Assembly (NCBI GenBank): GCA_039105265.1
Contig: JAPFFF010000001.1
Span: forward strand, 2,046,001 to 2,110,000
Length of the DNA: 64,000 bases
Reading direction: 5' to 3'
Source: Tritrichomonas musculus
Taxonomy: Eukaryota > Parabasalia > Tritrichomonadida > Tritrichomonadidae
The notes under the pieces are model-generated. The model saw only the letters and a list, made by a program, of their open reading frames with translations, searched no databases and was not told where the DNA came from. Below, piece by piece: positions 43,501 to 56,480 of the stretch; the stretch's first letter is position 1; the number at the start of each line of letters is the position of its first letter. The translations under genes were made by a program, and so were the position numbers.

Positions 43501-46500
43501 ACAGAAGAAGGAATTGTGATTTGTGTTAATGATGAACATCCACTGAATGCAGAATCTCCAATTGAAGTTACAGATGAAGGAATTGTGATTTGTGTCAGTG
43601 ATGAACATCCACTGAATGCAGAATCTCCAATTGAAGTTACAGAAGAAGGAATTGTGATTTCTCTCAGTGATGAACATCCACTGAATGCAGAATCTCCAAT
43701 TGAAGTTACAGAAGAAGGAATTGTGATTTGTGTTAATGATGAACATCCACTGAATGCAGAATCTCCAATTGAAGTTACAGATGAAGGAATTGTGATTTGT
43801 GTCAGTGATGAACATCCACTGAATGCAGAATCTCCAATTAAGGTTACTGAAGAAGGAATTGTGATTTGTCTAAGTGATGAACATCCACTGAATGCAGAAT
43901 ATCCAATTAAGGTTACTGAAGAAGGAATTGTGATTTGTGTCAGTGATGAACATCTACTGAATGCAGAATCTCCAATTTCAGTTACAGATGAAGGAATTGT
44001 GATTTGTGTTAATGATGAACATCCACTGAATGCAGAATCTCCAATTGAAGTTACAGAAGAAGGAATTGTGATTTGTGTTAATGATGAACATCCACTGAAT
44101 GCAGAATCTCCAATTGAAGTTACAGAAGAAGGAATTGTGATTTGTGTTAATGATGAACATCCACTGAATGCAGAATCTCCAATTGAAGTTACAGAAGAAG
44201 GAATTGTGATTTGTGTTAATGATGAACATCCACTGAATGCAGAATCTCCAATTGAAGTTACAGAAGAAGGAATTGTGATTTCTCTCAGTGATGAACATCC
44301 ACTGAATGCAGAATCTCCAATTGAAGTTACAGAAGAAGGAATTGTGATTTGTGTTAATGATGAACATCCACTGAATGCAGAATCTCCAATTGAAGTTACA
44401 GATGAAGGAATTGTGATTTGTGTCAGTGATGAACATCCACTGAATGCAGAATCTCCAATTAAGGTTACTGAAGAAGGAATTGTGATTTGTCTAAGTGATG
44501 AACATCCACTGAATGCAGAATATCCAATTAAGGTTACTGAAGAAGGAATTGTGATTTGTGTCAGTGATGAACATCTACTGAATGCAGAATCTCCAATTTC
44601 AGTTACAGATGAAGGAATTGTGATTTGTGTCAATGATGAACATCCACTGAATGCGGAATCTCTAATTACGGTTACAGAAGAAGGAATTGTGATTTGTCTA
44701 AGTGATGAACATCCACTGAATGCAGAAGATCCAATTAAGGTTACTGAAGAAGGAATTGTGATTTGTGTCAGTGATGAACATTCATTGAAAGCAGAATATC
44801 CAATTAAGGTTACTGAAGAAGGAATTGTGATTTGTCTAAGTGATGAACATCCACTGAAAGCAGAATTTCCAATTTCAGTTACTGAAGAAGGAATTGTGAT
44901 TTGTGTCAGTGATGAACATTCATTGAAAGCAGAATATCCAATTAAGGTTACTGAAGAAGGAATTGTGATTTGTCTAAGTGATGAACATCTACTGAATGCA
45001 GAATTTCCAATTTCAGTTACTGAAGAAGGAATTGTGATTTCTGTCAGTGATGAACATCCATTGAACATGTTGTTTACAATCTTTTCTATATTTCCTGAAA
45101 TTGTTAATGCTTTAATTCCATTGAAAACGCAGATACCAATTGAAGTTACTGAAGAAGGAATTGTGATTTCTCTCAATGATAAACATCCATTGAATGAAGA
45201 TTCTCCAATTTCAGTTACAGAAGAAGGAATTGTGATTTGTGTCAGTGATGAACATCCATTGAATGCAGAAGATCCAATTAAGGTTACAGAAGAAGGAATT
45301 GTGATTTGTCTAAGTGATGAACATCCATTGAATGCAGAAGATCCAATTCCAGTTACAGAAGAAGGAATTGCGATTTTTCTCAATGATGTGCATCCACTGA
45401 AAGCAGATTCTTCAATTTCAGTTACAGAAGAAGGAATTGTGATTTGTGTCAGTGATGAACATCCACTAAAGGCATATTTTCTAATTTTGGTTACAGAAGA
45501 AGGAATTTTGATTTGTGTCAATGATGAACATCCAATAAAAGCAGAATGTCCAATTACGGTTACGGAAGAGGGAATTTTTATTTCTGTCAGTGATAAACAT
45601 CGACTGAAAGCAGATTTAAAAATTCTACATACAGAAGAAGGAATTGTGATTTGTGTCAGTGATGAACATCCATTGAATGCAGAATCTCCAATTACGGTTA
45701 CTGAAGAAGGAATTGTGATTTCTGTCAGTGATGAACATCCACTGAATGCGGAATCTCCAATTACGGTTACAGAAGAAGGAATTGTGATTTCTGTAAGTGA
45801 GGAACATTTTTCAAATGCAGAAGGATGTATTATTTTTATAAATGAAGGAATGATTATTTGTTCTTTACAATTTTTTGCCCATATAAGTGTATCAAAAATT
45901 TCGGTATTTGCATCAGATTTATAAACAAGAAATTGGTTTTCAATAAAATTCAATATATTTTTCTTGCATGGAAAAATAGTAATTTGCGTTAATGATGGGC
46001 ATCCAGAGAAAACAGAATCACCAATTTTGGTTACAGAAAAAGGAATTTTTATTTCTCTTAGTAATGAACATCTACTGAAAGCATATTTTCCAATTACAGT
46101 TACAGAAGAAGGAATTGTGATTTCTCTCAGTGATGAACATCCACTGAATGCAGAATCTCCAATTGAAGTTACAGAAGAAGGAATTGTGATTTGTGTTAAT
46201 GATGAACATCCACTGAATGCAGATTTTCCAATTGAAGTTACAGAAGAAGGAATTGTGATTTGTGTTAATGATGAACATCCACTGAATGCAGAATCTCCAA
46301 TTGAAGTTACAGAAGAAGGAATTGTGATTTGTGTTAATGATGAACATCCACTGAATGCAGAATCTCCAATTGAAGTTACAGAAGAAGGAATTGTGATTTG
46401 TGTTAATGATGAACATCCACTGAATGCAGAATCTCCAATTGAAGTTACAGAAGAAGGAATTGTGATTTGTGTTAATGATGAACATCCACTGAATGCAGAA

Positions 46501-49500
46501 TCTCCAATTGAAGTTACAGAAGAAGGAATTGTGATTTGTGTTAATGATGAACATCCACTGAATGCAGAATCTCCAATTGAAGTTACAGAAGAAGGAATTG
46601 TGATTTGTGTTAATGATGAACATCCACTGAATGCAGATTTTCCAATTGAAGTTACAGAAGAAGGAATTGTGATTTGTGTTAATGATGAACATCCACTGAA
46701 TGCAGAATCTCCAATTGAAGTTACAGAAGAAGGAATTGTGATTTGTGTTAATGATGAACATCCACTGAATGCAGAATCTCCAATTGAAGTTACAGAAGAA
46801 GGAATTGTGATTTGTGTTAATGATGAACATCCACTGAATGCAGATTTTCCAATTGAAGTTACAGAAGAAGGAATTGTGATTTGTGTTAATGATGAACATC
46901 CACTGAATGCAGAATCTCCAATTGAAGTTACAGAAGAAGGAATTGTGATTTGTGTTAATGATGAACATCCACTGAATGCAGAATCTCCAATTGAAGTTAC
47001 AGAAGAAGGAATTGTGATTTGTGTTAATGATGAACATCCACTGAATGCAGAATCTCCAATTGAAGTTACAGAAGAAGGAATTGTGATTTGTGTTAATGAT
47101 GAACATCCACTGAATGCAGAATCTCCAATTGAAGTTACAGAAGAAGGAATTGTGATTTGTGTTAATGATGAACATCCACTGAATGCAGATTTTCCAATTG
47201 AAGTTACAGAAGAAGGAATTGTGATTTGTGTTAATGATGAACATCCACTGAATGCAGAATCTCCAATTGAAGTTACAGAAGAAGGAATTGTGATTTGTGT
47301 TAATGATGAACATCCACTGAATGCAGAATCTCCAATTGAAGTTACAGAAGAAGGAATTGTGATTTGTGTTAATGATGAACATCCACTGAATGCAGAATCT
47401 CCAATTGAAGTTACAGAAGAAGGAATTGTGATTTGTGTTAATGATGAACATCCACTGAATGCAGAATCTCCAATTGAAGTTACAGAAGAAGGAATTGTGA
47501 TTTGTGTTAATGATGAACATCCACTGAATGCAGAATCTCCAATTGAAGTTACAGAAGAAGGAATTGTGATTTGTGTTAATGATGAACATCCACTGAATGC
47601 AGATTTTCCAATTGAAGTTACAGAAGAAGGAATTGTGATTTGTGTTAATGATGAACATCCACTGAATGCAGAATCTCCAATTGAAGTTACAGAAGAAGGA
47701 ATTGTGATTTGTGTTAATGATGAACATCCACTGAATGCAGATTTTCCAATTGAAGTTACAGAAGAAGGAATTGTGATTTGTGTTAATGATGAACATCCAC
47801 TGAATGCAGAATCTCCAATTGAAGTTACAGAAGAAGGAATTGTGATTTGTGTTAATGATGAACATCCACTGAATGCAGAATCTCCAATTGAAGTTACAGA
47901 AGAAGGAATTGTGATTTGTGTTAATGATGAACATCCACTGAATGCAGAATCTCCAATTGAAGTTACAGAAGAAGGAATTGTGATTTGTGTTAATGATGAA
48001 CATCTATTGAATGCAGAATTCCCAATTGAAGTTACAGAAGAAGGAATTGTGATTTGTGTTAATGATGAACATCCACTGAATGCAGAATCTCCAATTGAAG
48101 TTACAGAAGAAGGAATTGTGATTTGTGTTAATGATGAACATCCACTGAATGCAGAATCTCCAATTGAAGTTACAGAAGAAGGAATTGTGATTTGTGTTAA
48201 TGATGAACATCCACTGAATGCAGAATCTCCAATTGAAGTTACAGAAGAAGGAATTGTGATTTGTGTTAATGATGAACATCCACTGAATGCAGAATCTCCA
48301 ATTGAAGTTACAGAAGAAGGAATTGTGATTTGTGTTAATGATGAACATCCACTGAATGCAGAATCTCCAATTGAAGTTACAGAAGAAGGAATTGTGATTT
48401 GTGTTAATGATGAACATCCACTGAATGCAGAATCTCCAATTGAAGTTACAGAAGAAGGAATTGTGATTTGTGTTAATGATGAACATCCACTGAATGCAGA
48501 ATCTCCAATTGAAGTTACAGAAGAAGGAATTGTGATTTGTGTTAATGATGAACATCCACTGAATGCAGATTTTCCAATTGAAGTTACAGAAGAAGGAATT
48601 GTGATTTGTGTTAATGATGAACATCCACTGAATGCAGAATCTCCAATTGAAGTTACAGAAGAAGGAATTGTGATTTGTGTTAATGATGAACATCCACTGA
48701 ATGCAGAATCTCCAATTGAAGTTACAGAAGAAGGAATTGTGATTTGTGTTAATGATGAACATCCACTGAATGCAGATTTTCCAATTGAAGTTACAGAAGA
48801 AGGAATTGTGATTTGTGTTAATGATGAACATCCACTGAATGCAGAATCTCCAATTGAAGTTACAGAAGAAGGAATTGTGATTTGTGTTAATGATGAACAT
48901 CCACTGAATGCAGAATCTCCAATTGAAGTTACAGAAGAAGGAATTGTGATTTGTGTTAATGATGAACATCCACTGAATGCAGAATCTCCAATTGAAGTTA
49001 CAGAAGAAGGAATTGTGATTTGTGTTAATGATGAACATCCACTGAATGCAGAATCTCCAATTGAAGTTACAGAAGAAGGAATTGTGATTTGTGTTAATGA
49101 TGAACATCCACTGAATGCAGATTTTCCAATTGAAGTTACAGAAGAAGGAATTGTGATTTGTGTTAATGATGAACATCCACTGAATGCAGAATCTCCAATT
49201 GAAGTTACAGAAGAAGGAATTGTGATTTGTGTTAATGATGAACATCCACTGAATGCAGAATCTCCAATTGAAGTTACAGAAGAAGGAATTGTGATTTGTG
49301 TTAATGATGAACATCCACTGAATGCAGAATCTCCAATTGAAGTTACAGAAGAAGGAATTGTGATTTGTGTTAATGATGAACATCCACTGAATGCAGAATC
49401 TCCAATTGAAGTTACAGAAGAAGGAATTGTGATTTGTGTTAATGATGAACATCCACTGAATGCAGAATCTCCAATTGAAGTTACAGAAGAAGGAATTGTG

Positions 49501-52500
49501 ATTTGTGTTAATGATGAACATCCACTGAATGCAGATTTTCCAATTGAAGTTACAGAAGAAGGAATTGTGATTTGTGTTAATGATGAACATCCACTGAATG
49601 CAGAATCTCCAATTGAAGTTACAGAAGAAGGAATTGTGATTTGTGTTAATGATGAACATCCACTGAATGCAGATTTTCCAATTGAAGTTACAGAAGAAGG
49701 AATTGTGATTTGTGTTAATGATGAACATCCACTGAATGCAGAATCTCCAATTGAAGTTACAGAAGAAGGAATTGTGATTTGTGTTAATGATGAACATCCA
49801 CTGAATGCAGAATCTCCAATTGAAGTTACAGAAGAAGGAATTGTGATTTGTGTTAATGATGAACATCCACTGAATGCAGAATCTCCAATTGAAGTTACAG
49901 AAGAAGGAATTGTGATTTGTGTTAATGATGAACATCTATTGAATGCAGAATTCCCAATTGAAGTTACAGAAGAAGGAATTGTGATTTGTGTTAATGATGA
50001 ACATCCACTGAATGTAGAATCTCCAATTGAAGTTACAGAAGAAGGAATTGTGATTTGTGTTAATGATGAACATCCACTGAATGCAGAATCTCCAATTGAA
50101 GTTACAGAAGAAGGAATTGTGATTTGTGTTAATGATGAACATCCACTGAATGCAGATTTTCCAATTGAAGTTACAGAAGAAGGAATTGTGATTTGTGTTA
50201 ATGATGAACATCCACTGAATGCAGAATCTCCAATTGAAGTTACAGAAGAAGGAATTGTGATTTGTGTTAATGATGAACATCCACTGAATGCAGATTTTCC
50301 AATTGAAGTTACAGAAGAAGGAATTGTGATTTGTGTTAATGATGAACATCCACTGAATGCAGAATCTCCAATTGAAGTTACAGAAGAAGGAATTGTGATT
50401 TGTGTTAATGATGAACATCCACTGAATGCAGATTTTCCAATTGAAGTTACAGAAGAAGGAATTGTGATTTGTGTTAATGATGAACATCTATTGAATGCAG
50501 ATTTTCCAATTGAAGTTACAGAAGAAGGAATTGTGATTTCTCTCAATGATGAGCATCCACTGAATCCAGATTCTCCAATTGAAGTTACAGAAGAAGGAAT
50601 TGTGATTTCTCTCAATGATGAACATCCACTGAATGCAGAATCTCCAATTGAAGTTACAGAAGAAGGAATTGTGATTTGTGTTAATGATGAACATCCACTG
50701 AATGCAGAATCTCCAATTGAAGTTACAGAAGAAGGAATTGTGATTTGTGTTAATGATGAACATCCACTGAATGCAGAATCTCCAATTGAAGTTACAGAAG
50801 AAGGAATTGTGATTTGTGTTAATGATGAACATCCACTGAATGCAGAATCTCCAATTGAAGTTACAGAAGAAGGAATTGTGATTTGTGTTAATGATGAACA
50901 TCCACTGAATGCAGATTTTCCAATTGAAGTTACAGAAGAAGGAATTGTGATTTGTGTTAATGATGAACATCCACTGAATGCAGAATCTCCAATTGAAGTT
51001 ACAGAAGAAGGAATTGTGATTTGTGTTAATGATGAACATCCACTGAATGCAGAATCTCCAATTGAAGTTACAGATGAAGGAATTGTGATTTGTGTCAGTG
51101 ATGAACATCCACTGAATGCAGAATCTCCAATTGAAGTTACAGAAGAAGGAATTGTGATTTCTCTCAGTGATGAACATCCACTGAATGCAGAATCTCCAAT
51201 TGAAGTTACAGAAGAAGGAATTGTGATTTGTGTTAATGATGAACATCCACTGAATGCAGAATCTCCAATTGAAGTTACAGATGAAGGAATTGTGATTTGT
51301 GTCAGTGATGAACATCCACTGAATGCAGAATCTCCAATTAAGGTTACTGAAGAAGGAATTGTGATTTGTCTAAGTGATGAACATCCACTGAATGCAGAAT
51401 ATCCAATTAAGGTTACTGAAGAAGGAATTGTGATTTGTGTCAGTGATGAACATCTACTGAATGCAGAATCTCCAATTTCAGTTACAGATGAAGGAATTGT
51501 GATTTCTCTCAATGATGAGCATCCACTGAATCCAGATTCTCCAATTGAAGTTACAGAAGAAGGAATTGTGATTTGTCTAAGTGATGAACATCCACTGAAT
51601 GCAGAATCTCCAATTGAAGTTACAGAAGAAGGAATTGTGATTTGTGTTAATGATGAACATCCACTGAATGCAGAATCTCCAATTGAAGTTACAGATGAAG
51701 GAATTGTGATTTGTGTCAGTGATGAACATCCACTGAATGCAGAATCTCCAATTGAAGTTACAGAAGAAGGAATTGTGATTTCTCTCAGTGATGAACATCC
51801 ACTGAATGCAGAATCTCCAATTGAAGTTACAGAAGAAGGAATTGTGATTTGTGTTAATGATGAACATCCACTGAATGCAGAATCTCCAATTGAAGTTACA
51901 GATGAAGGAATTGTGATTTGTGTCAGTGATGAACATCCACTGAATGCAGAATCTCCAATTAAGGTTACTGAAGAAGGAATTGTGATTTGTCTAAGTGATG
52001 AACATCCACTGAATGCAGAATATCCAATTAAGGTTACTGAAGAAGGAATTGTGATTTGTGTCAGTGATGAACATCTACTGAATGCAGAATCTCCAATTTC
52101 AGTTACAGATGAAGGAATTGTGATTTGTGTTAATGATGAACATCCACTGAATGCAGAATCTCCAATTGAAGTTACAGAAGAAGGAATTGTGATTTGTGTT
52201 AATGATGAACATCCACTGAATGCAGAATCTCCAATTGAAGTTACAGAAGAAGGAATTGTGATTTGTGTTAATGATGAACATCCACTGAATGCAGAATCTC
52301 CAATTGAAGTTACAGAAGAAGGAATTGTGATTTGTGTTAATGATGAACATCCACTGAATGCAGATTTTCCAATTGAAGTTACAGAAGAAGGAATTGTGAT
52401 TTGTGTTAATGATGAACATCCACTGAATGCAGAATCTCCAATTGAAGTTACAGAAGAAGGAATTGTGATTTGTGTTAATGATGAACATCCACTGAATGCA

Positions 52501-55500
52501 GAATCTCCAATTGAAGTTACAGAAGAAGGAATTGTGATTTGTGTTAATGATGAACATCCACTGAATGCAGATTTTCCAATTGAAGTTACAGAAGAAGGAA
52601 TTGTGATTTGTGTTAATGATGAACATCTATTGAATGCAGATTTTCCAATTGAAGTTACAGAAGAAGGAATTGTGATTTGTGTTAATGATGAACATCCACT
52701 GAATGCAGAATCTCCAATTGAAGTTACAGAAGAAGGAATTGTGATTTGTGTCAGTGATGAACATCCACTGAATGCAGAATCTCCAATTGAAGTTACAGAA
52801 GAAGGAATTGTGATTTGTGTTAATGATGAACATCCACTGAATGCAGAATCTCCAATTGAAGTTACAGATGAAGGAATTGTGATTTGTGTCAGTGATGAAC
52901 ATCCACTGAATGCAGAATCTCCAATTGAAGTTACAGAAGAAGGAATTGTGATTTCTCTCAGTGATGAACATCCACTGAATGCAGAATCTCCAATTGAAGT
53001 TACAGAAGAAGGAATTGTGATTTGTGTCAGTGATGAACATCCACTGAATGCAGAATCTCCAATTGAAGTTACAGAAGAAGGAATTGTGATTTGTGTTAAT
53101 GATGAACATCCACTGAATGCAGAATCTCCAATTGAAGTTACAGATGAAGGAATTGTGATTTGTGTCAGTGATGAACATCCACTGAATGCAGAATCTCCAA
53201 TTGAAGTTACAGAAGAAGGAATTGTGATTTCTCTCAGTGATGAACATCCACTGAATGCAGAATCTCCAATTGAAGTTACAGAAGAAGGAATTGTGATTTG
53301 TGTTAATGATGAACATCCACTGAATGCAGAATCTCCAATTGAAGTTACAGATGAAGGAATTGTGATTTGTGTTAATGATGAACATCCACTGAATGCAGAA
53401 TCTCCAATTGAAGTTACAGAAGAAGGAATTGTGATTTGTGTTAATGATGAACATCCACTGAATGCAGAATCTCCAATTGAAGTTACAGAAGAAGGAATTG
53501 TGATTTGTGTTAATGATGAACATCCACTGAATGCAGAATCTCCAATTGAAGTTACAGAAGAAGGAATTGTGATTTGTGTTAATGATGAACATCCACTGAA
53601 TGCAGAATCTCCAATTGAAGTTACAGATGAAGGAATTGTGATTTGTGTCAGTGATGAACATCCACTGAATGCAGAATCTCCAATTGAAGTTACAGAAGAA
53701 GGAATTGTGATTTCTCTCAGTGATGAACATCCACTGAATGCAGAATCTCCAATTGAAGTTACAGAAGAAGGAATTGTGATTTGTGTTAATGATGAACATC
53801 CACTGAATGCAGAATCTCCAATTGAAGTTACAGATGAAGGAATTGTGATTTGTGTCAGTGATGAACATCCACTGAATGCAGAATCTCCAATTAAGGTTAC
53901 TGAAGAAGGAATTGTGATTTGTCTAAGTGATGAACATCCACTGAATGCAGAATATCCAATTAAGGTTACTGAAGAAGGAATTGTGATTTGTGTCAGTGAT
54001 GAACATCTACTGAATGCAGAATCTCCAATTTCAGTTACAGATGAAGGAATTGTGATTTCTCTCAATGATGAGCATCCACTGAATCCAGATTCTCCAATTG
54101 AAGTTACAGAAGAAGGAATTGTGATTTGTCTAAGTGATGAACATCCACTGAATGCAGAATCTCCAATTGAAGTTACAGAAGAAGGAATTGTGATTTGTGT
54201 TAATGATGAACATCCACTGAATGCAGAATCTCCAATTGAAGTTACAGAAGAAGGAATTGTGATTTGTGTTAATGATGAACATCCACTGAATGCAGATTTT
54301 CCAATTGAAGTTACAGAAGAAGGAATTGTGATTTGTGTTAATGATGAACATCCACTGAATGCAGAATCTCCAATTGAAGTTACAGAAGAAGGAATTGTGA
54401 TTTGTGTTAATGATGAACATCCACTGAATGCAGATTTTCCAATTGAAGTTACAGAAGAAGGAATTGTGATTTGTGTTAATGATGAACATCCACTGAATGC
54501 AGAATCTCCAATTGAAGTTACAGAAGAAGGAATTGTGATTTGTGTTAATGATGAACATCCACTGAATGCAGATTTTCCAATTGAAGTTACAGAAGAAGGA
54601 ATTGTGATTTGTGTTAATGATGAACATCTATTGAATGCAGATTTTCCAATTGAAGTTACAGAAGAAGGAATTGTGATTTGTGTTAATGATGAACATCCAC
54701 TGAATGCAGAATCTCCAATTGAAGTTACAGATGAAGGAATTGTGATTTGTGTCAGTGATGAACATCCACTGAATGCAGAATCTCCAATTGAAGTTACAGA
54801 AGAAGGAATTGTGATTTGTGTTAATGATGAACATCCACTGAATGCAGAATCTCCAATTGAAGTTACAGAAGAAGGAATTGTGATTTCTCTCAGTGATGAA
54901 CATCCACTGAATGCAGAATCTCCAATTGAAGTTACAGAAGAAGGAATTGTGATTTGTGTTAATGATGAACATCCACTGAATGCAGAATCTCCAATTGAAG
55001 TTACAGATGAAGGAATTGTGATTTGTGTCAGTGATGAACATCCACTGAATGCAGAATCTCCAATTGAAGTTACAGAAGAAGGAATTGTGATTTCTCTCAG
55101 TGATGAACATCCACTGAATGCAGAATCTCCAATTGAAGTTACAGAAGAAGGAATTGTGATTTGTGTTAATGATGAACATCCACTGAATGCAGAATCTCCA
55201 ATTGAAGTTACAGATGAAGGAATTGTGATTTGTGTCAGTGATGAACATCCACTGAATGCAGAATCTCCAATTAAGGTTACTGAAGAAGGAATTGTGATTT
55301 GTCTAAGTGATGAACATCCACTGAATGCAGAATATCCAATTAAGGTTACTGAAGAAGGAATTGTGATTTGTGTCAGTGATGAACATCTACTGAATGCAGA
55401 ATCTCCAATTTCAGTTACAGATGAAGGAATTGTGATTTGTGTTAATGATGAACATCCACTGAATGCAGAATCTCCAATTGAAGTTACAGAAGAAGGAATT

Positions 55501-56480
55501 GTGATTTGTGTTAATGATGAACATCCACTGAATGCAGAATCTCCAATTGAAGTTACAGAAGAAGGAATTGTGATTTGTGTTAATGATGAACATCCACTGA
55601 ATGCAGATTTTCCAATTGAAGTTACAGAAGAAGGAATTGTGATTTGTGTTAATGATGAACATCCACTGAATGCAGAATCTCCAATTGAAGTTACAGAAGA
55701 AGGAATTGTGATTTGTGTTAATGATGAACATCCACTGAATGCAGATTTTCCAATTGAAGTTACAGAAGAAGGAATTGTGATTTGTGTTAATGATGAACAT
55801 CCACTGAATGCAGAATCTCCAATTGAAGTTACAGAAGAAGGAATTGTGATTTGTGTTAATGATGAACATCCACTGAATGCAGAATCTCCAATTGAAGTTA
55901 CAGAAGAAGGAATTGTGATTTGTGTTAATGATGAACATCCACTGAATGCAGAATCTCCAATTGAAGTTACAGAAGAAGGAATTGTGATTTGTGTTAATGA
56001 TGAACATCCACTGAATGCAGAATCTCCAATTGAAGTTACAGAAGAAGGAATTGTGATTTGTGTTAATGATGAACATCCACTGAATGCAGATTTTCCAATT
56101 GAAGTTACAGAAGAAGGAATTGTGATTTGTGTTAATGATGAACATCCACTGAATGCAGAATCTCCAATTGAAGTTACAGAAGAAGGAATTGTGATTTGTG
56201 TTAATGATGAACATCCACTGAATGCAGAATCTCCAATTGAAGTTACAGATGAAGGAATTGTGATTTGTGTCAGTGATGAACATCCACTGAATGCAGAATC
56301 TCCAATTGAAGTTACAGAAGAAGGAATTGTGATTTCTCTCAGTGATGAACATCCACTGAATGCAGAATCTCCAATTGAAGTTACAGAAGAAGGAATTGTG
56401 ATTTGTGTTAATGATGAACATCCACTGAATGCAGAATCTCCAATTGAAGTTACAGATGAAGGAATTGTGATTTGTGTCAG
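37518..56480 (-). CDS. BspA-like leucine-rich repeat protein, middle segment, ending at an in-frame TAA
   Basis: Seen: a continuous minus-strand LRR frame runs from the phase break near 56,480 to TAA at 37,518-37,520. In reading order it holds a higher-order array (56.5-50.5 kb), a simple array of near-identical units (50.5-46.15 kb), diverged island C (46.15-44.4 kb) and another higher-order array to the stop. Island C contains a 39-residue non-LRR linker and the only Met of the segment (motif VNNMF), so no start is visible at its 5' end; a real product would be continuous with the segment upstream. Each unit has one Cys in the GC/RC position, giving a regular Cys ladder along the predicted superhelix. 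No signal peptide, membrane span or cytoplasmic tail is seen before the stop. The TAA falls within a unit where CAA (Gln of LTQ) is expected, so it looks like a nonsense change rather than a natural end. The LRR frame is open again directly beyond it. Function beyond 'surface LRR protein' is inference. Confidence 0.8.
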   Translation of the reverse strand: MTQITIPSSVTSIGDSAFSGCSSLTQITIPSSVTSIGDSAFSGCSSLREITIPSSVTSIGDSAFSGCSSLTQITIPSSVTSIGDSAFSGCSSLTQITIPSSVTSIGDSAFSGCSSLTQITIPSSVTSIGKSAFSGCSSLTQITIPSSVTSIGDSAFSGCSSLTQITIPSSVTSIGDSAFSGCSSLTQITIPSSVTSIGDSAFSGCSSLTQITIPSSVTSIGDSAFSGCSSLTQITIPSSVTSIGKSAFSGCSSLTQITIPSSVTSIGDSAFSGCSSLTQITIPSSVTSIGKSAFSGCSSLTQITIPSSVTSIGDSAFSGCSSLTQITIPSSVTSIGDSAFSGCSSLTQITIPSSVTEIGDSAFSRCSSLTQITIPSSVTLIGYSAFSGCSSLRQITIPSSVTLIGDSAFSGCSSLTQITIPSSVTSIGDSAFSGCSSLTQITIPSSVTSIGDSAFSGCSSLREITIPSSVTSIGDSAFSGCSSLTQITIPSSVTSIGDSAFSGCSSLTQITIPSSVTSIGDSAFSGCSSLREITIPSSVTSIGDSAFSGCSSLTQITIPSSVTSIGDSAFSGCSSLTQITIPSSVTSIGDSAFSGCSSLTQITIPSSVTSIGKSAFNRCSSLTQITIPSSVTSIGKSAFSGCSSLTQITIPSSVTSIGDSAFSGCSSLTQITIPSSVTSIGKSAFSGCSSLTQITIPSSVTSIGDSAFSGCSSLTQITIPSSVTSIGKSAFSGCSSLTQITIPSSVTSIGDSAFSGCSSLTQITIPSSVTSIGDSAFSGCSSLRQITIPSSVTSIGESGFSGCSSLREITIPSSVTEIGDSAFSRCSSLTQITIPSSVTLIGYSAFSGCSSLRQITIPSSVTLIGDSAFSGCSSLTQITIPSSVTSIGDSAFSGCSSLTQITIPSSVTSIGDSAFSGCSSLREITIPSSVTSIGDSAFSGCSSLTQITIPSSVTSIGDSAFSGCSSLTQITIPSSVTSIGDSAFSGCSSLTQITIPSSVTSIGDSAFSGCSSLTQITIPSSVTSIGDSAFSGCSSLTQITIPSSVTSIGDSAFSGCSSLTQITIPSSVTSIGDSAFSGCSSLREITIPSSVTSIGDSAFSGCSSLTQITIPSSVTSIGDSAFSGCSSLTQITIPSSVTSIGDSAFSGCSSLTQITIPSSVTSIGDSAFSGCSSLREITIPSSVTSIGDSAFSGCSSLTQITIPSSVTSIGDSAFSGCSSLTQITIPSSVTSIGDSAFSGCSSLTQITIPSSVTSIGDSAFSGCSSLTQITIPSSVTSIGKSAFNRCSSLTQITIPSSVTSIGKSAFSGCSSLTQITIPSSVTSIGDSAFSGCSSLTQITIPSSVTSIGDSAFSGCSSLTQITIPSSVTSIGKSAFSGCSSLTQITIPSSVTSIGDSAFSGCSSLTQITIPSSVTSIGDSAFSGCSSLTQITIPSSVTSIGDSAFSGCSSLTQITIPSSVTEIGDSAFSRCSSLTQITIPSSVTLIGYSAFSGCSSLRQITIPSSVTLIGDSAFSGCSSLTQITIPSSVTSIGDSAFSGCSSLTQITIPSSVTSIGDSAFSGCSSLREITIPSSVTSIGDSAFSGCSSLTQITIPSSVTSIGDSAFSGCSSLTQITIPSSVTSIGDSAFSGCSSLRQITIPSSVTSIGESGFSGCSSLREITIPSSVTEIGDSAFSRCSSLTQITIPSSVTLIGYSAFSGCSSLRQITIPSSVTLIGDSAFSGCSSLTQITIPSSVTSIGDSAFSGCSSLTQITIPSSVTSIGDSAFSGCSSLREITIPSSVTSIGDSAFSGCSSLTQITIPSSVTSIGDSAFSGCSSLTQITIPSSVTSIGDSAFSGCSSLTQITIPSSVTSIGKSAFSGCSSLTQITIPSSVTSIGDSAFSGCSSLTQITIPSSVTSIGDSAFSGCSSLTQITIPSSVTSIGDSAFSGCSSLTQITIPSSVTSIGDSAFSGCSSLREITIPSSVTSIGESGFSGCSSLREITIPSSVTSIGKSAFNRCSSLTQITIPSSVTSIGKSAFSGCSSLTQITIPSSVTSIGDSAFSGCSSLTQITIPSSVTSIGKSAFSGCSSLTQITIPSSVTSIGDSAFSGCSSLTQITIPSSVTSIGKSAFSGCSSLTQITIPSSVTSIGDSAFSGCSSLTQITIPSSVTSIGDSTFSGCSSLTQITIPSSVTSIGNSAFNRCSSLTQITIPSSVTSIGDSAFSGCSSLTQITIPSSVTSIGDSAFSGCSSLTQITIPSSVTSIGDSAFSGCSSLTQITIPSSVTSIGKSAFSGCSSLTQITIPSSVTSIGDSAFSGCSSLTQITIPSSVTSIGKSAFSGCSSLTQITIPSSVTSIGDSAFSGCSSLTQITIPSSVTSIGDSAFSGCSSLTQITIPSSVTSIGDSAFSGCSSLTQITIPSSVTSIGDSAFSGCSSLTQITIPSSVTSIGDSAFSGCSSLTQITIPSSVTSIGKSAFSGCSSLTQITIPSSVTSIGDSAFSGCSSLTQITIPSSVTSIGDSAFSGCSSLTQITIPSSVTSIGDSAFSGCSSLTQITIPSSVTSIGDSAFSGCSSLTQITIPSSVTSIGKSAFSGCSSLTQITIPSSVTSIGDSAFSGCSSLTQITIPSSVTSIGDSAFSGCSSLTQITIPSSVTSIGKSAFSGCSSLTQITIPSSVTSIGDSAFSGCSSLTQITIPSSVTSIGDSAFSGCSSLTQITIPSSVTSIGDSAFSGCSSLTQITIPSSVTSIGDSAFSGCSSLTQITIPSSVTSIGDSAFSGCSSLTQITIPSSVTSIGDSAFSGCSSLTQITIPSSVTSIGDSAFSGCSSLTQITIPSSVTSIGNSAFNRCSSLTQITIPSSVTSIGDSAFSGCSSLTQITIPSSVTSIGDSAFSGCSSLTQITIPSSVTSIGDSAFSGCSSLTQITIPSSVTSIGKSAFSGCSSLTQITIPSSVTSIGDSAFSGCSSLTQITIPSSVTSIGKSAFSGCSSLTQITIPSSVTSIGDSAFSGCSSLTQITIPSSVTSIGDSAFSGCSSLTQITIPSSVTSIGDSAFSGCSSLTQITIPSSVTSIGDSAFSGCSSLTQITIPSSVTSIGDSAFSGCSSLTQITIPSSVTSIGKSAFSGCSSLTQITIPSSVTSIGDSAFSGCSSLTQITIPSSVTSIGDSAFSGCSSLTQITIPSSVTSIGDSAFSGCSSLTQITIPSSVTSIGDSAFSGCSSLTQITIPSSVTSIGKSAFSGCSSLTQITIPSSVTSIGDSAFSGCSSLTQITIPSSVTSIGDSAFSGCSSLTQITIPSSVTSIGKSAFSGCSSLTQITIPSSVTSIGDSAFSGCSSLTQITIPSSVTSIGDSAFSGCSSLTQITIPSSVTSIGDSAFSGCSSLTQITIPSSVTSIGDSAFSGCSSLTQITIPSSVTSIGDSAFSGCSSLTQITIPSSVTSIGKSAFSGCSSLTQITIPSSVTSIGDSAFSGCSSLREITIPSSVTVIGKYAFSRCSLLREIKIPFSVTKIGDSVFSGCPSLTQITIFPCKKNILNFIENQFLVYKSDANTEIFDTLIWAKNCKEQIIIPSFIKIIHPSAFEKCSSLTEITIPSSVTVIGDSAFSGCSSLTEITIPSSVTVIGDSAFNGCSSLTQITIPSSVCRIFKSAFSRCLSLTEIKIPSSVTVIGHSAFIGCSSLTQIKIPSSVTKIRKYAFSGCSSLTQITIPSSVTEIEESAFSGCTSLRKIAIPSSVTGIGSSAFNGCSSLRQITIPSSVTLIGSSAFNGCSSLTQITIPSSVTEIGESSFNGCLSLREITIPSSVTSIGICVFNGIKALTISGNIEKIVNNMFNGCSSLTEITIPSSVTEIGNSAFSRCSSLRQITIPSSVTLIGYSAFNECSSLTQITIPSSVTEIGNSAFSGCSSLRQITIPSSVTLIGYSAFNECSSLTQITIPSSVTLIGSSAFSGCSSLRQITIPSSVTVIRDSAFSGCSSLTQITIPSSVTEIGDSAFSRCSSLTQITIPSSVTLIGYSAFSGCSSLRQITIPSSVTLIGDSAFSGCSSLTQITIPSSVTSIGDSAFSGCSSLTQITIPSSVTSIGDSAFSGCSSLREITIPSSVTSIGDSAFSGCSSLTQITIPSSVTSIGDSAFSGCSSLTQITIPSSVTSIGDSAFSGCSSLTQITIPSSVTSIGDSAFSGCSSLTQITIPSSVTEIGDSAFSRCSSLTQITIPSSVTLIGYSAFSGCSSLRQITIPSSVTLIGDSAFSGCSSLTQITIPSSVTSIGDSAFSGCSSLTQITIPSSVTSIGDSAFSGCSSLREITIPSSVTSIGDSAFSGCSSLTQITIPSSVTSIGDSAFSGCSSLTQITIPSSVTSIGDSAFSGCSSLREITIPSSVTSIGDSAFSGCSSLTQITIPSSVTSIGDSAFSGCSSLTQITIPSSVTSIGDSAFSGCSSLTQITIPSSVTSIGDSAFSGCSSLTQITIPSSVTSIGKSAFNRCSSLTQITIPSSVTSIGKSAFSGCSSLTQITIPSSVTSIGDSAFSGCSSLTQITIPSSVTSIGKSAFNRCSSLTQITIPSSVTSIGDSAFSGCSSLTQITIPSSVTSIGDSAFSGCSSLTQITIPSSVTSIGDSAFSGCSSLTQITIPSSVTSIGDSAFSGCSSLTQITIPSSVTEIGDSAFSRCSSLTQITIPSSVTLIGYSAFSGCSSLRQITIPSSVTLIGDSAFSGCSSLTQITIPSSVTSIGDSAFSGCSSLTQITIPSSVTSIGDSAFSGCSSLREITIPSSVTSIGDSAFSGCSSLTQITIPSSVTSIGDSAFSGCSSLTQITIPSSVTSIGDSAFSGCSSLTQITIPSSVTSIGDSAFSGCSSLTQITIPSSVTSIGKSAFNRCSSLTQITIPSSVTSIGDSAFSGCSSLTQITIPSSVTSIGDSAFSGCSSLTQITIPSSVTSIGDSAFSGCSSLTQITIPSSVTSIGDSAFSGCSSLTQITIPSSVTSIGDSAFSGCSSLTQITIPSSVTSIGDSAFSGCSSLTQITIPSSVTSIGDSAFSGCSSLTQITIPSSVTSIGDSAFSGCSSLTQITIPSSVTSIGDSAFSGCSSLTQITIPSSVTSIGDSAFSGCSSLTQITIPSSVTSIGDSAFSGCSSLTQITIPSSVTSIGKSAFSGCSSLTQITIPSSVTSIGDSAFSGCSSLTQITIPSSVTSIGDSAFSGCSSLTQITIPSSVTSIGDSAFSGCSSLTQITIPSSVTSIGDSAFSGCSSLTQITIPSSVTEIGDSAFSRCSSLTQITIPSSVTLIGYSAFSGCSSLRQITIPSSVTLIGDSAFSGCSSLTQITIPSSVTSIGDSAFSGCSSLTQITIPSSVTSIGDSAFSGCSSLREITIPSSVTSIGDSAFSGCSSLTQITIPSSVTSIGDSAFSGCSSLTQITIPSSVTSIGDSAFSGCSSLRQITIPSSVTSIGESGFNGCSSLREITIPSSVTEIGDSAFSRCSSLTQITIPSSVTLIGYSAFSGCSSLRQITIPSSVTLIGDSAFSGCSSLTQITIPSSVTSIGDSAFSGCSSLTQITIPSSVTSIGDSAFSGCSSLTQITIPSSVTSIGDSAFSGCSSLTQITIPSSVTSIGDSAFSGCSSLTQITIPSSVTSIGDSAFSGCSSLTQITIPSSVTSIGDSAFSGCSSLTQITIPSSVTSIGDSAFSGCSSLTQITIPSSVTSIGDSAFSGCSSLTQITIPSSVTSIGKSAFNRCSSLTQITIPSSVTSIGKSAFSGCSSLTQITIPSSVTSIGDSAFSGCSSLTQITIPSSVTSIGDSAFSGCSSLTQITIPSSVTSIGKSAFSGCSSLTQITIPSSVTSIGDSAFSGCSSLTQITIPSSVTSIGDSAFSGCSSLTQITIPSSVTSIGDSAFSGCSSLTQITIPSSVTEIGDSAFSRCSSLTQITIPSSVTLIGYSAFSGCSSLRQITIPSSVTLIGDSAFSGCSSLTQITIPSSVTSIGDSAFSGCSSLTQITIPSSVTSIGDSAFSGCSSLREITIPSSVTSIGDSAFSGCSSLTQITIPSSVTSIGDSAFSGCSSLTQITIPSSVTSIGDSAFSGCSSLTQITIPSSVTSIGDSAFSGCSSLTQITIPSSVTSIGKSAFNRCSSLTQITIPSSVTSIGKSAFSGCSSLTQITIPSSVTSIGDSAFSGCSSLTQITIPSSVTSIGDSAFSGCSSLTQITIPSSVTSIGKSAFSGCSSLTQITIPSSVTSIGDSAFSGCSSLTQITIPSSVTSIGDSAFSGCSSLTQITIPSSVTSIGDSAFSGCSSLTQITIPSSVTEIGDSAFSRCSSLTQITIPSSVTLIGYSAFSGCSSLRQITIPSSVTLIGDSAFSGCSSLT
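44393..46150 (-). repeat. Diverged LRR island C
   Basis: Seen: near-identical copy of island B. It holds the irregular unit at 45,054-45,132 and the linker at 45,858-45,974. It separates the two higher-order/simple arrays of the window. Distinguishing marks against B: Phe in IPFS near 46,035, LTQ in place of LRQ near 44,900, and the next uniform unit on the high-coordinate side has IGKSAF where B has IGYSAF. Confidence 0.88.
45858..45974 (-). other. 39-residue non-LRR linker, copy C
   Basis: Same 117-bp linker, 43,242 bp from copy B. Key pieces are [13 protein letters not shown] and [10 protein letters not shown]. In reading order it follows the simple array and precedes the diverged units of island C, so it marks the entry to the non-homogenised part of the protein. 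Confidence 0.8.
46151..50487 (-). repeat. Simple array of near-identical LRR units (right), with a 28-unit duplication
   Basis: Counterpart of the array at 2.9-6.6 kb. The order of IGDSAF and IGKSAF units over 46,072-48,003 recurs over 48,004-49,935 (1,932 bp = 28 units), matching for 25 units and diverging only near the island end. IGNSAFNRC marker units occur near 48,005 and 49,937. Confidence 0.8.
51301..54627 (-). repeat. Segmental duplication, copy 1 (5,200-bp spacing)
   Basis: Unit order matches 56,501-59,827 at 5,200 bp. Below 51,300 the spacing becomes 5,175 bp (75 units), so the 25-bp extra piece lies in the other copy. Confidence 0.75.

Larger units (their letters stand above)
6625..44392 (-). 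repeat. Higher-order LRR array (left), 17- and 9-unit modules
   Basis: Variant units recur in a fixed order. A clear 17-unit module (1,173 bp) repeats, for example at 8,305/9,478, 15,895/17,068, 23,830/25,003/26,176/27,349, 32,524/33,697/34,870 and 37,699/38,872. Shorter 9-unit (621 bp) modules, carrying a ttg-aga-gaa LRE unit with gag at the Cys/Ser end, are interspersed near 11.2, 18.8, 23.2, 25.5, 29.0 and 40.1 kb. The array contains the nonsense codon at 37,518 and an island fragment at 28,232. Confidence 0.85.

Noticed and set aside
4186-45924. Plus-strand open frame of 13,912 codons ([11 protein letters not shown] / [12 protein letters not shown] repeats)
   Set aside because: It is the exact antisense of the LRR repeat. 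It resembles no family I recognise, its variants are non-synonymous, and it is open only because the 69-bp unit lacks stops in this frame.
46072-49935. Minus-strand frames rich in [13 protein letters not shown] and FCIQWMF
   Set aside because: Register-shifted reading of the LRR units. They end wherever a unit variant makes a stop, and their variation is non-synonymous.
54063-54065. TTG as a possible start codon of the middle segment
   Set aside because: It is the ordinary Leu of an LREIT unit; the LRR frame continues upstream of it to the phase break, so it has no support as a start.
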